Below are positions 55,901 to 64,000 of a DNA stretch of 64,000 nucleotides, piece after piece (position 1 is the first letter of the stretch; the number at the start of each line of letters is the position of its first letter). Under the pieces are notes generated by a model that saw only the letters and a program-made list of their open reading frames with translations, had not been told where the DNA came from and made no database searches. Source of the stretch: Yponomeuta sedellus (lineage: Eukaryota > Arthropoda > Insecta > Lepidoptera > Yponomeutidae); NCBI GenBank assembly GCA_934045075.1, contig OW203747.1, positions 8,762,357-8,826,356 on the forward strand, written 5' to 3'. A program made the position numbers and the translations under genes.

Positions 55901-57426
55901 TAACAATAAATATGTACCTTTGTCCAAATTTCTATATTCAGAGAAGATCTTTAACTCAGTAGATGATTTATTAGCAAAGGGAAAGATAAAAAATACTGGA
56001 AACCGGCATGCTTTCATACAAGATTTAATGAATACGATGAAGCGTAAGAGATCTATGTGTGGCAATCTCTGGTCTCTGCCTACCACACCGAGATACGCTT
56101 GGATCGGGATACGTTTACACACCGAGATACGCTTGTATCGGGATACGCTTACACACCGAGATACGCTTGAAGTTCGGTGGGTCAGCTAGTCTTTAATATA
56201 AAAATGAATAGCTGAATGTGTGGGTAAGCGCAAATCTCGAGAGCAGCTGAACCGATTTCGGTAATTCTTTTTTTAGATTATTCCTTAAAGTACAAGGATG
56301 GTTCTTATGGAGAATAAATAAAAAAAATAAAGTATCGACTGTTAGGCGTTACGAAGTTTGCTGAGTCAGCTAGTCTAAGATATATACTGTGTGTAGTGAA
56401 ACATCGTGAAAAATTTACAATTGTCTATTTATAATGTGGTGTATTACGTGTTATATAAATCAATTCAGCGCTTTTATGACACATCATTTTAAATTTTACT
56501 GGTTCGTTAAAGTTAGAAACAAATGTGGACGTGTTTTAGAATCTGTACACAGCTAGTTAGTCTGTATAAATTCTTGATAGTTTTGGTATACTGAAAACTT
56601 TATCTAGCAATTTAATTGAAACTATCACAAGGAATAAAATTTAAATAGAATAGGGTACTCTTGAATTAACCTATTAAGGTGGTTCGGGTGCCAACTAGCG
56701 CCAAAGGAATAAAAATCACAACTTGTTTTATAATACGATTTTAGCTAAAAGTGGACATGAGAAATCTTAACAACTGTGACAACTATTTTTAGAACCTAGG
56801 ATCAACAATCTAGGACTTTAATCGATTTCCGCCATAAACGGCCGTTTGTAGCGGAAATCGATGAATGTCGTAGGATATGAATACTACATGCTAGGCTTCT
56901 TCTTCAGGCTATATTAGTCCACTGCTGGACATATCCCTCCCCTAATGAGCGCCATAGCGCCCTGTCTTCATGCTAGGCTACATGTCCTTAAAATTGTTAT
57001 CACAGACATTATGATTTTTAGGGTTTACTTTTTGAAAAAAAAACCGTATTATAAACAAGTTATGATTTCTATACCATTTGTGGGGCTAGTTAGCGCTCCT
57101 AAGCGCCCTAAACCTTTAAAAAAAATATAGGAGAAGATTAAATTCAAAGTCAAAGTGACAGCTACGCTGAGCTGTCATAAGAGTAATAAAGGGTCTGACA
57201 TTAGAATACAATACATTGAGAAACTCACCTTAAATTTATCAACGCCCGTAGGTGCAGTCGCATAAGGTACACTATAGAATGCGAAAAAATCTCCATAAGA
57301 AGATTTGTAGCCTTTGACGGGACCAGACGTTGTGTTCACAATTTTAGACCTCACATCATCAGCATGAATATTTGGTGCAATGAGAATTGTAACAAGTACG
57401 TTAGCAAATAACGTTGCTTTTGCCAT
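52775..57426 (-). CDS. Secreted carboxylesterase, 564 aa, three exons
   Basis: Exons 57229-57426, 54194-55476 and 52775-52988 splice in frame to 564 residues ending in TGA. The start at 57426 (GTCATGGC) is chosen because it opens with a hydrophobic signal peptide (MAKATLFANVL..., about 22 residues); an upstream in-frame start at 57537 would bury it. The alpha/beta-hydrolase triad is visible: nucleophile Ser about 210 in GYSAG, Glu about 337 in SDMEGLL, His about 451 in GAGHCAQ. The oxyanion HGGA is at 128-131, and a likely disulfide joins Cys87 and Cys106 (EDCL). The C-terminus has WPAAT and QLKGTPL as in insect esterases. The length fits the family (about 550). It would hydrolyse carboxylic esters outside the cell. 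The GYSAGSSSADLLML wording recalls lepidopteran antennal-type esterases; substrate is not inferable. There is no ER-retention signal. Confidence 0.93.
53031..53645 (+). pseudogene. LINE ORF2 relics in esterase intron 2
   Basis: 53050-53271 reads PNRWAKLATEWVPRNRG, then SRRWRDDLDNHLPVWSEVAQ and LWTELGEAFAYQWD, an RTE-like C-terminal block. 53430-53645 has a broken reading like DNALRILLGLSN typical of another LINE. Both lie opposite to the host gene. Confidence 0.65.
53660..53868 (+). mobile_element. LTR fragment with primer-binding site in esterase intron 2
   Basis: An AT-rich LTR-like end (GTTAATAAAATAAAAG, AAATAAAATC) is followed directly by TGGCGCCCGAACAGGGAC at 53851-53868, the full 18-nt tRNA-Lys3-type primer site. 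Upstream, AACCCAGCCT...AGGCTGGGTT (53667-53755) and CACTGGATG...CATCCAGTG form nested inverted repeats. No gag or pol follows, so it is a 5' fragment of a retroelement in antisense to the gene. Confidence 0.7.
54194..55476 (-). CDS. Carboxylesterase exon 2
   Basis: 427 codons plus two bases holding the whole catalytic triad. Acceptor TTCTTACCTCTAG, donor ACAGG|GTAAGA. The frame begins APLPAPTW and ends TNFIKTG. Confidence 0.93.
55595..55705 (-). mobile_element. 5S-SINE head fragment in esterase intron 1
   Basis: Minus strand: GAGTTAAGCAACAACAGGCG, GTGCAGGATGGGTGACCGTC. Only the 5S-like head. Confidence 0.8.
55955..56180 (+). repeat. LINE-X fragment and 34-bp tandem repeat
   Basis: DDLLAKGKIKNTGNRHAF-like LINE-X coding leads into 2.5 units of ACACCGAGATACGCTTG / ATCGGGATACGCTTAC (about 56084-56170). 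Confidence 0.65.
56740..56996. repeat. Third copy of the palindrome-bearing unit, split by an RTE fragment
   Basis: Shares GAACCTAGGATCAACAATCT and the AACGGCCGTTTGTAGCGG hairpin with 52.0-52.4 kb. Its right part is interrupted at CATGCTAGGCT. Confidence 0.8.
56898..56968 (-). mobile_element. 71-bp 5'-truncated RTE insertion with 11-bp target duplication
   Basis: TTCTTCAGGCTATATTAGTC through GCGCCCTGTCTT, flanked by CATGCTAGGCT at 56887-56897 and 56969-56979. A textbook target-primed insertion that was cut short. Confidence 0.85.
57229..57426 (-). CDS. Carboxylesterase exon 1
   Basis: 66 codons, signal peptide plus the start of the mature protein (SGPVKGY...FYSVPYA). Donor AAG|GTGAGT, phase 0. 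Confidence 0.9.
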
Positions 57427-57671
57427 GACGAGTGGCGCTATACTGAACGATGTTTCCACTGGGTGCCAATGGCATGCAGTGACCTTTGTCATTTTATTAG
57501 CTATTTGTGTCTTGCTGCGGTTGATTGGATTAAACATTAGTTATTTCGCTATGAGAGTTTGCGTATTCACTTCCAAATAATTTATTGTGATTTATTTAGA
57601 TTTCATTGTCAGTATGCGTTTCACCAAAATCGATGTCTGCATCTATTTTGGTAAAACAACAAAATAGATGT

Positions 57672-58020
57672 CTGAGAAGCACTCGTGGCCTACTTGAACC
57701 GAGTGATTGGAATCAATCACTTGAGTTAAGCAACAACAGGCGCGGTCAGGTGCAGGGTGGGTGACCGTTCCATGACTACCGCTAGTGGCATTTTTCCGAG
57801 CGCTTCCGTGTTGCGCAAGGCACGTTAAGCCGTTGGTGCCGCCTGTCATGTAATGACAGTCGTTAAGTTGTGTCAGAAACCTTGTGGGCGGCTTGATGAC
57901 TTCTGACAGTAAGGCCCGCCACTGTCTTACAATCCTCCACCGATCCGGACTTGGCCTCCCTGGTGGAGTATGGCCTAACCTTTCTACAATGCAGTGGGGC
58001 CATTCATGGGTTGATATCGA
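57672..58020 (+). mobile_element. 5S-SINE copy, full length
   Basis: Starts about 250 bp upstream of the esterase start codon, divergently oriented. Head GAGTTAAGCAACAACAGGCG, GTGGGTGACCGTTCC; tail CATTCATGGGTTGATATCG. Confidence 0.85.
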
Positions 58021-58274
58021 TATCAAGAGGTCTGCATAGTAATAATAACATCGACTTATATTTTTACCCGACTCGATATAAAAATATAAGTCTAAAATAT
58101 AGTCCTAATATAAGGATAACCCGAGGTTAGTATGTTCGACTTTGCATGTAAATTCGATTCTATGTTCTCTCATCATTCCCACTGGTCAGATTTTGACCAA
58201 TTATATCTCAATTGATGAGTCACGTTTGCGTGGATACCAGAAATCAGCACAAATCCAATAAAAAATGTAAATTC

Positions 58275-58440
58275 ATGGCCTGATTTTTCAATCTTCGGAT
58301 AAAAATTATCTGAGTAATAAAATACACAATAATAAAAAAACACAATGAAATAACAAAAGAAAGGCAACTGAAGCACATTTTTGAAATGGTCGCTTAATGC
58401 TATATTCCAAGAATATGTTTTATCCGAGTATTAAGGAAAC
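58275..58440. repeat. Diverged relative of the 41-kb MITE
   Basis: GGCCTGATTTTTCAATCTTC GGATAAAAATTATCTGAG resembles the MITE terminus at 40987; TTATCCGAGTATTAAGG near 58420 may be the other end. Confidence 0.45.
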
Positions 58441-58684
58441 GATCGCGATTAGATCCATTTATAACACATTTAAAACTTTCGCGACCTGAACACATTATTA
58501 TCAAACTACTGGATAGAATTACACAAACCATCGGTACTTTCCAACGATCGCCATTATTATAGCTGAATTGTGCGTAAAGCGGTTGAAATTAGGAAACACA
58601 ACAATTTCAATCGGGAATGTGGTTTCAAACTGTCGCAAACGTGGGATCCGGTCATCAAGAAGCGTTCGAGTCAAAAAAAGTCTA

Positions 58685-58760
58685 GAGTTAGAATTCCTAT
58701 TTCCTTGAATCCCGGCATGGGTAGAATTTTTAACCTCTAAATAGGTTTTTGCATCGTGTG
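58685..58760 (+). mobile_element. SINE S1 3' fragment
   Basis: GAATCCCGGCATGGGTAGAA TTTTTAACCTCTAAATAGG. Confidence 0.6.
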
Positions 58761-59097
58761 TTTTGTTTTCATTTATTTAATTAATTCGGATATAAAACAG
58801 AAACATGCCACTTATTCTAAACTTATGATTAAATCCAAAAATATATCTTACAAAATACTATATTTTAAGTAAGGTAGGTAAAGGTGAGGGCGGGTACTGA
58901 GTAATCCATGAAGATTACACCAATTGCTTACAGTAGTAAAAAAGGACAAAGAATTGGTAACTAAATTAAAATTTTATGTATATGTGGGGCCCCGCGGCGG
59001 CAGTTGACTCCACAGATTTTCGCACACCAACAATCCGTCAATCTAGAGCCACTTATAATAATTTGAACATAAAACATAAGAGAAACACACGGCTACA

Positions 59098-59480
59098 GTC
59101 AATGGTCTTTGCCTACCCCTCTGGGATACATCCCTGAGGGGTAGGCAAAGACCATTGACTGCCACTTGCCACGATCCTGACAGATCATCGTTGCTTCAAC
59201 AACGTTCATAAGTCGTTGCATGCATGTACGGTTCCGGGTACGTTTTATCTTCCCATTTGCTAAAAAATCCCCTATCTGGCCGACGTATGCCCGCCTGGGA
59301 CGTCGCTTATCGGTCCTTCCACTCACATTTGCAATACATGTTTGTTTCGTCAATCTTTTTTCCTTCATCCTCTCCACATGTCCACAACGCAATATTTCTG
59401 TCTCAATTCTAGTCACTATACATCTTTGTCCTTTGAGTAACATACATTACTTCCCATACATTTACGCTCGTAAGAAAGAG
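59098..59480 (-). pseudogene. LINE-X ORF2 C-terminus with fold-back at its 3' end
   Basis: The minus-strand frame reads ETEILRCGHVERMKEKRLT, GQIGDFLANGKIKRTRNR, TCMQRLMNVVEAT, KWQSMVFAYPSG, the C-terminal block of a non-LTR ORF2. At the 3' end TCAATGGTCTTTGCCTAC and its reverse complement form a 23-bp stem (59099-59156) where the tail should be. Confidence 0.7.
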
Positions 59481-59599
59481 AAGATTTCGATGTCTCAAGT
59501 CAAGGCAAAGATAATAACTGTGAATTGTTTAAGAAAACATAAACGTAAATACCCGACTGCGTAAAAAGAGGTTAATAAGTTTTTGTATGTACCTAACCT

Positions 59600-59830
59600 T
59601 ATACTTCCCACTTCAGGGCTCAGGGCTTTTCTCAGAGATAGAGTACCTATGGGCTTACAAACGTAACACACAAGCCTTCTCCCAGAGAGAGAGAAAAGAG
59701 TATGAAATTTATTACCACGTTTGCCTTAAGCCGATTGGCAATTCCAAGTGCAGGTATTTGAACACCTCAGACACCCAGATTTCCTCACGATGGTTTCCTT
59801 TGCAGTTAGCGAGTACCTACTATAACTAAA
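59600..59830 (-). mobile_element. SINE S2 tail fragment
   Basis: CACTTCAGGGCTCAGGGC, CTCCCAGAGAGAGAG, CCTCAGACACCCAGATTTCC, TCACGATGGTTTCCTTTGC. Confidence 0.6.
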
Positions 59831-59931
59831 GATTGGATAATCCGATGCATATTTTTGCCTAAAGCTGAGATGTTGGCATGGATAGCACTTTAGTATCGGA
59901 AATTTTTTTTTTTTATAGAATCACATTGGAT

Positions 59932-60150
59932 GCAGAGCGGTGGTAGCGTAGCGGTGCAGAACGCCGGCTTCTCAATCGGGAAGTCGTGGGGTCGAACCCC
60001 GGCATGTACCAATGACTTTGTTTTCTAAGTTATGTACATTTGTGAAATTATAATAGCAATACTACTCGCTGACGGTGAAGGAAAACATCGTAAGGAAACC
60101 CTAGTGTCGAGGTGTTAGCGTACCTCAGCGCTTGCTACGTAGCCGTGGTC
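59932..60150 (+). mobile_element. SINE S2 copy with intact tRNA-like head
   Basis: GCGGTGGTAGCGTAGCGG (box A) and GGGGTCGAACCCC (box B), then GTACCAATGACTTTG, GTGAAGGAAAACATCGTAAG, ending CTTGCTACGT. Confidence 0.8.
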
Positions 60151-60354
60151 CCGAATGACACGTGACCATCCGGGACCACGGCACCTGAAAAAGTGCCGAA
60201 ACGTTGGAAAATTGTAAAAATGTAATAAACGAGCATAAAACCGTGTAAAAACAGTTTTAAACATTAAGTATCTGTAAATAAATTTAAAAAATATCACGGG
60301 GATTCAGCACCATCTCATGGAATGGTACTCGTATAATATGTATAGTACTGTTGT

Positions 60355-60550
60355 TGTTGATATCAACCCTTTGTATGTCCCCACTGCTGGGGCACGGGTC
60401 TCTCCCTGCATCGCAGGAAGGTTAGGCCATCCTCCACCACGGGGGCCAAGTCCTGGTTGGTGGAGGATTGCAAGGCAGTGGCGGGCCTTATTGTCAGAAG
60501 TTATGAAGCCGCCCATAAGACCTCTGACACGGCTTAACGACTGCCATAAA
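60355..60550 (-). mobile_element. 5S-SINE 3' half
   Basis: TGTCCCCACTGCTGGGGCAC through CATAAGACCTCTGACACGGC; the head is missing. Confidence 0.8.
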
Positions 60551-61950
60551 TAGTACTGTGGTAATAGATTAAACTGCGGTTCTGTTGGACTTCGCGTTTT
60601 GACGCTAATCAGGCTTACACAAAAAGCCTGAGAAAAACTGTGCGAGATTTATGAAAAGGTTTCGCAAGGACCCAGATTTGTGTCAAAACTTTTCAATGGT
60701 CAGTGTTTTTTTTTTGTGGCGCTCGGGTTTATTTATGTTTACCAAACAAATTTATTTCGCTAATCGAAATGAGTTTATTTGCTGATTATACCCGGCTTGT
60801 AAGCGCAGCAGTGGGGTAACCTGGTAGACGTGAAGTGGTATAAATCTAGTTTATGGAGCTGGCTCTTCAATAAAACAAATACGGGGAGCCTGCAGATACC
60901 TCACACTTTATTGCTCAAAATATATGGACGTATTACATCGTCAAATAATTAAGATAACTTAAAACAACTAGACAGCCATGCATGCCCGGGGAGAAATTTT
61001 AGAAAGAGAGAGTGTTGCTACATGAAACAAACGAAATCGTCAAAACTGAAAAACTTGCCATATCAAGCTTTTAGGGCGACTTGCGTAACGCTTTTAAATA
61101 TTGTTTAAATAAGAGTTAATCAAAATTAGGTTTTTAACTAACATTAACGACTGTCATATTTAAACAGCCGAGAGTGGCTATTTAACTCTGCTAATCATAG
61201 TTAGCGCCATCTTACTTTCACAGCTGTTCAGTGTCAATATGAGAAGTGAGGTTATTTTCGTAAACTCTTTGTTTGGTGTGCTCCGAGAAGTTGATTTTCA
61301 AACAAAGAACCAAACAAAATAAAAGGAACAGACGTAGATAGAGTAGAACTATAGATCAAGGCACAGTGTAACCGTTTTCACGTCGGTGAATATTATTTGT
61401 TTGTGTGCGTGAATGTTGCCACAGTAAAAGTGAATTGCCATCATGAGGGATAAAATATTTCAGTCGTTCATAGGCCATGAATAAAAATTCAGATTTAGTT
61501 TTGAATTTTATTAATCATACATGTCTGACAATTGTTTGCAGAACGTAGCAAACTTTTTATAAACAATTGTCATTTTGTATAATTAAAAATACGTTTTATT
61601 TTACACGTTTAAATTTTACAAGTTAAGGCGCTTAGGGACTCTATCTAGGACCACCAATGGAATACAATCATAAACTGTTTTATTAATAAGTTTATTTCAT
61701 AAAAAAATTCACCATATAAAAAATCTTTCGAAGGGTACCTCAGACCACCAAAATGTAAATTTTGTCGAAATGTAGAGAGCATAATATTCGAGCACTTGAT
61801 GTAGGTGACCAGTTCTCTCTTCTAAATGCTAGCACCCATTTTTCCAGAACAGAACTATTTTGAAGAAATCTGGAAAAGAAACATTGCTAATATTAATAAA
61901 TATTGGTATACATTAAAATATAATAAGTAATATAATAACTTTAGTATTAT
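60551..61950. other. Non-coding stretch
   Basis: No supported gene. Inverted words AAACAATTGTC / GACAATTGTTT (about 61515-61575) are local hairpins. Confidence 0.4.
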
Positions 61951-62045
61951 TATTCGCGATACTCATACATAGCTGTTGTATATTGAACGGGTCGATTATT
62001 TATTATTACGTTTTACCTAATAAACGATCGCGGCTAGACGGTATT
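61950..62045 (-). repeat. Dispersed repeat G fragment
   Basis: ATTCGCGATACTCATACATAG, ACGGGTCGATTATTTATT, CCTAATAAACGATCGCGGC. Confidence 0.55.
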
Positions 62046-62319
62046 GTACGAGATTCATTGATACAAATTCAAATTTGAATTCTATACTGAATTCAAGGGC
62101 ACATTGCTTGCGGCAGAATGCACAAAAACACCAAAAGGGTTCTTGCGATAAATTCGAGTCGACACATTTTCTGCTGAGTGGAATGAATGCTGAAAAATTA
62201 TATGGGCAACAAGTCACATAGGAAGGCGATGCAGCTATCTAACAAAGCATCAGGATATTATATTTGATAATTCAGTGCTGTAGCCGTAATGTTTCTGTCT
62301 CTATTGTTTTTATTATAGA

Positions 62320-62420
62320 TTTCGATATCAACCCTTGTATGTCCATAACTCTGGAGCACGGGTCCTGCATCGCAGAAAGGTTAGGCCATACTCCACCGCA
62401 GGGGCCAAGCCTGGGTTATA
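62320..62420 (-). mobile_element. 5S-SINE tail fragment
   Basis: ATATCAACCCTTGTATGTCC, GGAGCACGGGTCC, AAGGTTAGGCCATACTCC. Confidence 0.7.
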
Positions 62421-64000
62421 GTTTTAGGTACATTTGATTTTTAATAACGATACATTAAGTATTAAAGATTCATAATATATTTTGATTACGTTTGTAACTT
62501 AATATCTGTACAAGGACAAGCCGTCGAAGTCTGGGACTTCGAGTTAAGTAATGATCACGCATCGTTGCCAGAAATACGATTTAAATCGTATTCATACGAT
62601 GTTTTACATTTATGTTGCATATACTCGTACGATCAAGGGGCAGAAATCGTACGTAAACATACGACTTTTTTTAGATTTTATTCAACCAAAGTACTAATAC
62701 CAACATAGCACGTCACTATTTATTCTTTTACTTACTAATGTGCGACTTTACCGGTTACTTGTTTTTGTGGCACAGATTATGAACGCTGCTTCAGTTCAGT
62801 CAATCTTATTAAAACAAAGATCCGAAATAGGCTGAGCAATGAAACTCTAAACGGCACACTTTTGGCAAAACAACATATTAAGCGCTATGGGTGTTGTGTG
62901 GATTTTTCTCAAACAAGAGCAATAATATTAACATTACAGTAAAACCCTTTACGGGGATAAATAAAAACCTAAAAATAGTGTGTTTATGTTTAATCGATTG
63001 TTTACTTTAAAGTAATAAAACAAAGGTTTTGAAAACGTTCTGTTTTTTTAGCAGCCTTCTTAGGGAATACTACTTTTTATTTTCCCATCGTACGGTCGCT
63101 TATAACGTCTGCCAACACGGTCAAGTAATGATCGGGATTTTCGACATAAACGGATGGCAACATTTTTTTACTCTTCGTTTTTTTAGGTTAGGAAAGAAAA
63201 TTCTATTAAACTGCTTTTCTTACGGACTAGTTGCAAAGCTACTAGTTGAAACTTAACTAAAATACTCAACATAAGGCAACTTTGGGCTTAACAATAATTG
63301 AAACACAATAATTACTTACCTATCAAAGGAAACTTCCCCCAAAGCTCTTTCTTAACGATTTCTGCATACGAGTACACTACAATTCACCATACTTTCTCTA
63401 TTTAGGTCACTTTTAATATATCATTTCACAAATACACGGTTGCTCTTCGAAACGGCTAGCGTAGCGTTAAATATGATAAAATTTTCAAAATCTTGTCGTT
63501 TGTTTGCCCCCAAAAACGTCAACTTGACACTGGGGGCAAACAAAAAAAGCAGTTACACTTTTGCTGTTTACTCTATCTCTTTCTCACCCATGGTCGCTAC
63601 GAAGTTTGTTTCATTTAAAACTTGTATGTGTGCGCTGTGGCTTGCTCTATAGTTTTACTCCCTCTACGGGAACAGATGTTGCGCAGAGTGACATTTTGAA
63701 AGTTTTGTTTTCTTTTTGTAACTTGTTTCGTTCCATGCAGATTTTTATCTCTAACCAACTTCATTTTTGTCAGCGGAAATAAGTTCAGACGTAAAACGGA
63801 ACGTACTCGTCTGCTTTACCGACACGCATTCGTCCAAAACTATATTTAGCTAAATAACGGAATGACAAGTGTTGTGCAAGACGATTCTGATTATGATTAG
63901 TTTAAAGAAATTTAGCAGAGAAAACGTGTTTAGTTAATTTTATTTAAAGTTAAGTTAAGCGAAATGTCACGCAAGTCGGCCTTAGTATTGCATTGCTGCT
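62421..64000. other. Non-coding stretch to the window edge
   Basis: No supported gene or known repeat. GTTTGCCCCCAAAAACGTC and CACTGGGGGCAAAC (63500-63542) form a hairpin. Short frames near 63.0 and 63.5 kb have no recognisable protein character. Confidence 0.4.

Noticed and set aside
8030..58020. A functional 5S rRNA gene
   Set aside because: Only the central part resembles 5S; the ends do not pair and a SINE body follows.
11772..60010. tRNA genes at the many TTCGAATC boxes
   Set aside because: All lie in multi-copy SINEs with SINE bodies attached and imperfect cloverleafs; none looks like a stand-alone tRNA gene.
61380..61495. ATG with short frame MRDKIF as a first exon
   Set aside because: Frame closes after a dozen codons and no clear donor follows.

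Overview
This is a gene-poor, repeat-crowded stretch of an insect nuclear genome, almost certainly a moth or butterfly. The evidence is the AT-rich introns with GT-AG junctions, a lepidopteran-style secreted carboxylesterase, a Mag-like Ty3 retrotransposon with very short LTRs and a tRNA-Ser primer site, the SINE body motif GAAAACATCGTGAGGAAA that I associate with Lepidoptera, and jockey- and RTE-type LINE ends. There are no bacterial-style genes, rRNA genes or CRISPR arrays.

Layout. 1-2.3 kb: AT-rich flank with two long hairpins. 2.3-7.8 kb: a Ty3/gypsy retrotransposon on the minus strand (Gag, then protease-RT-RNaseH-integrase) with a textbook -1 frameshift heptamer touching the gag stop. 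8-24 kb: nested SINEs, LINE 3' ends and fold-back elements, plus one possible untranslated first exon (minus strand, about 18.5 kb). 24.5-24.8 kb: two small exons of a leucine-rich-repeat protein that I read as dynein axonemal assembly factor 1 (DNAAF1/LRRC50). 25.5-28.7 kb: two large tetranucleotide microsatellites in opposite orientation, at least one joined to a LINE 3' end. 29-46 kb: more SINE/LINE copies, a 139-bp MITE, a 250-bp perfect-looking fold-back and the last coding exon of an unidentified gene (41.5-41.8 kb). 46.6-51.0 kb: a young Mag-like LTR retrotransposon inserted into a tRNA-derived SINE, with target-site duplication. 52.8-57.4 kb: a complete three-exon secreted carboxylesterase on the minus strand, whose introns hold LINE relics, a SINE head and an LTR fragment with an 18-nt tRNA-Lys primer-binding site. 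57.6-64 kb: more SINEs and non-coding DNA.

Most of the sequence is explained by a few repeat families. (a) A 5S-rRNA-derived SINE with about 18 copies in two subfamilies that differ in 3' tail ('5S-SINE'). (b) A tRNA-derived SINE here called S1 (anchor TTAGAGGCTAAAAA), often present as fold-backs. (c) A tRNA-derived SINE S2 (body GAAAACATCGTGAGGAAA). (d) A tRNA-derived SINE S3 (head TGGCGTGGCGGTAGCGCG). (e) RTE-type LINE 3' ends. (f) LINE-X, whose 3' end carries an (ATGT)n tail. (g) Jockey-type LINE 3' ends ending AATAAAGAATATTC. The SINEs very likely borrow LINE reverse transcriptase: shared tails and 9-12 bp target duplications support this. Family names are mine, and family-level assignments rest on sequence reading and remembered family features, not on a search.
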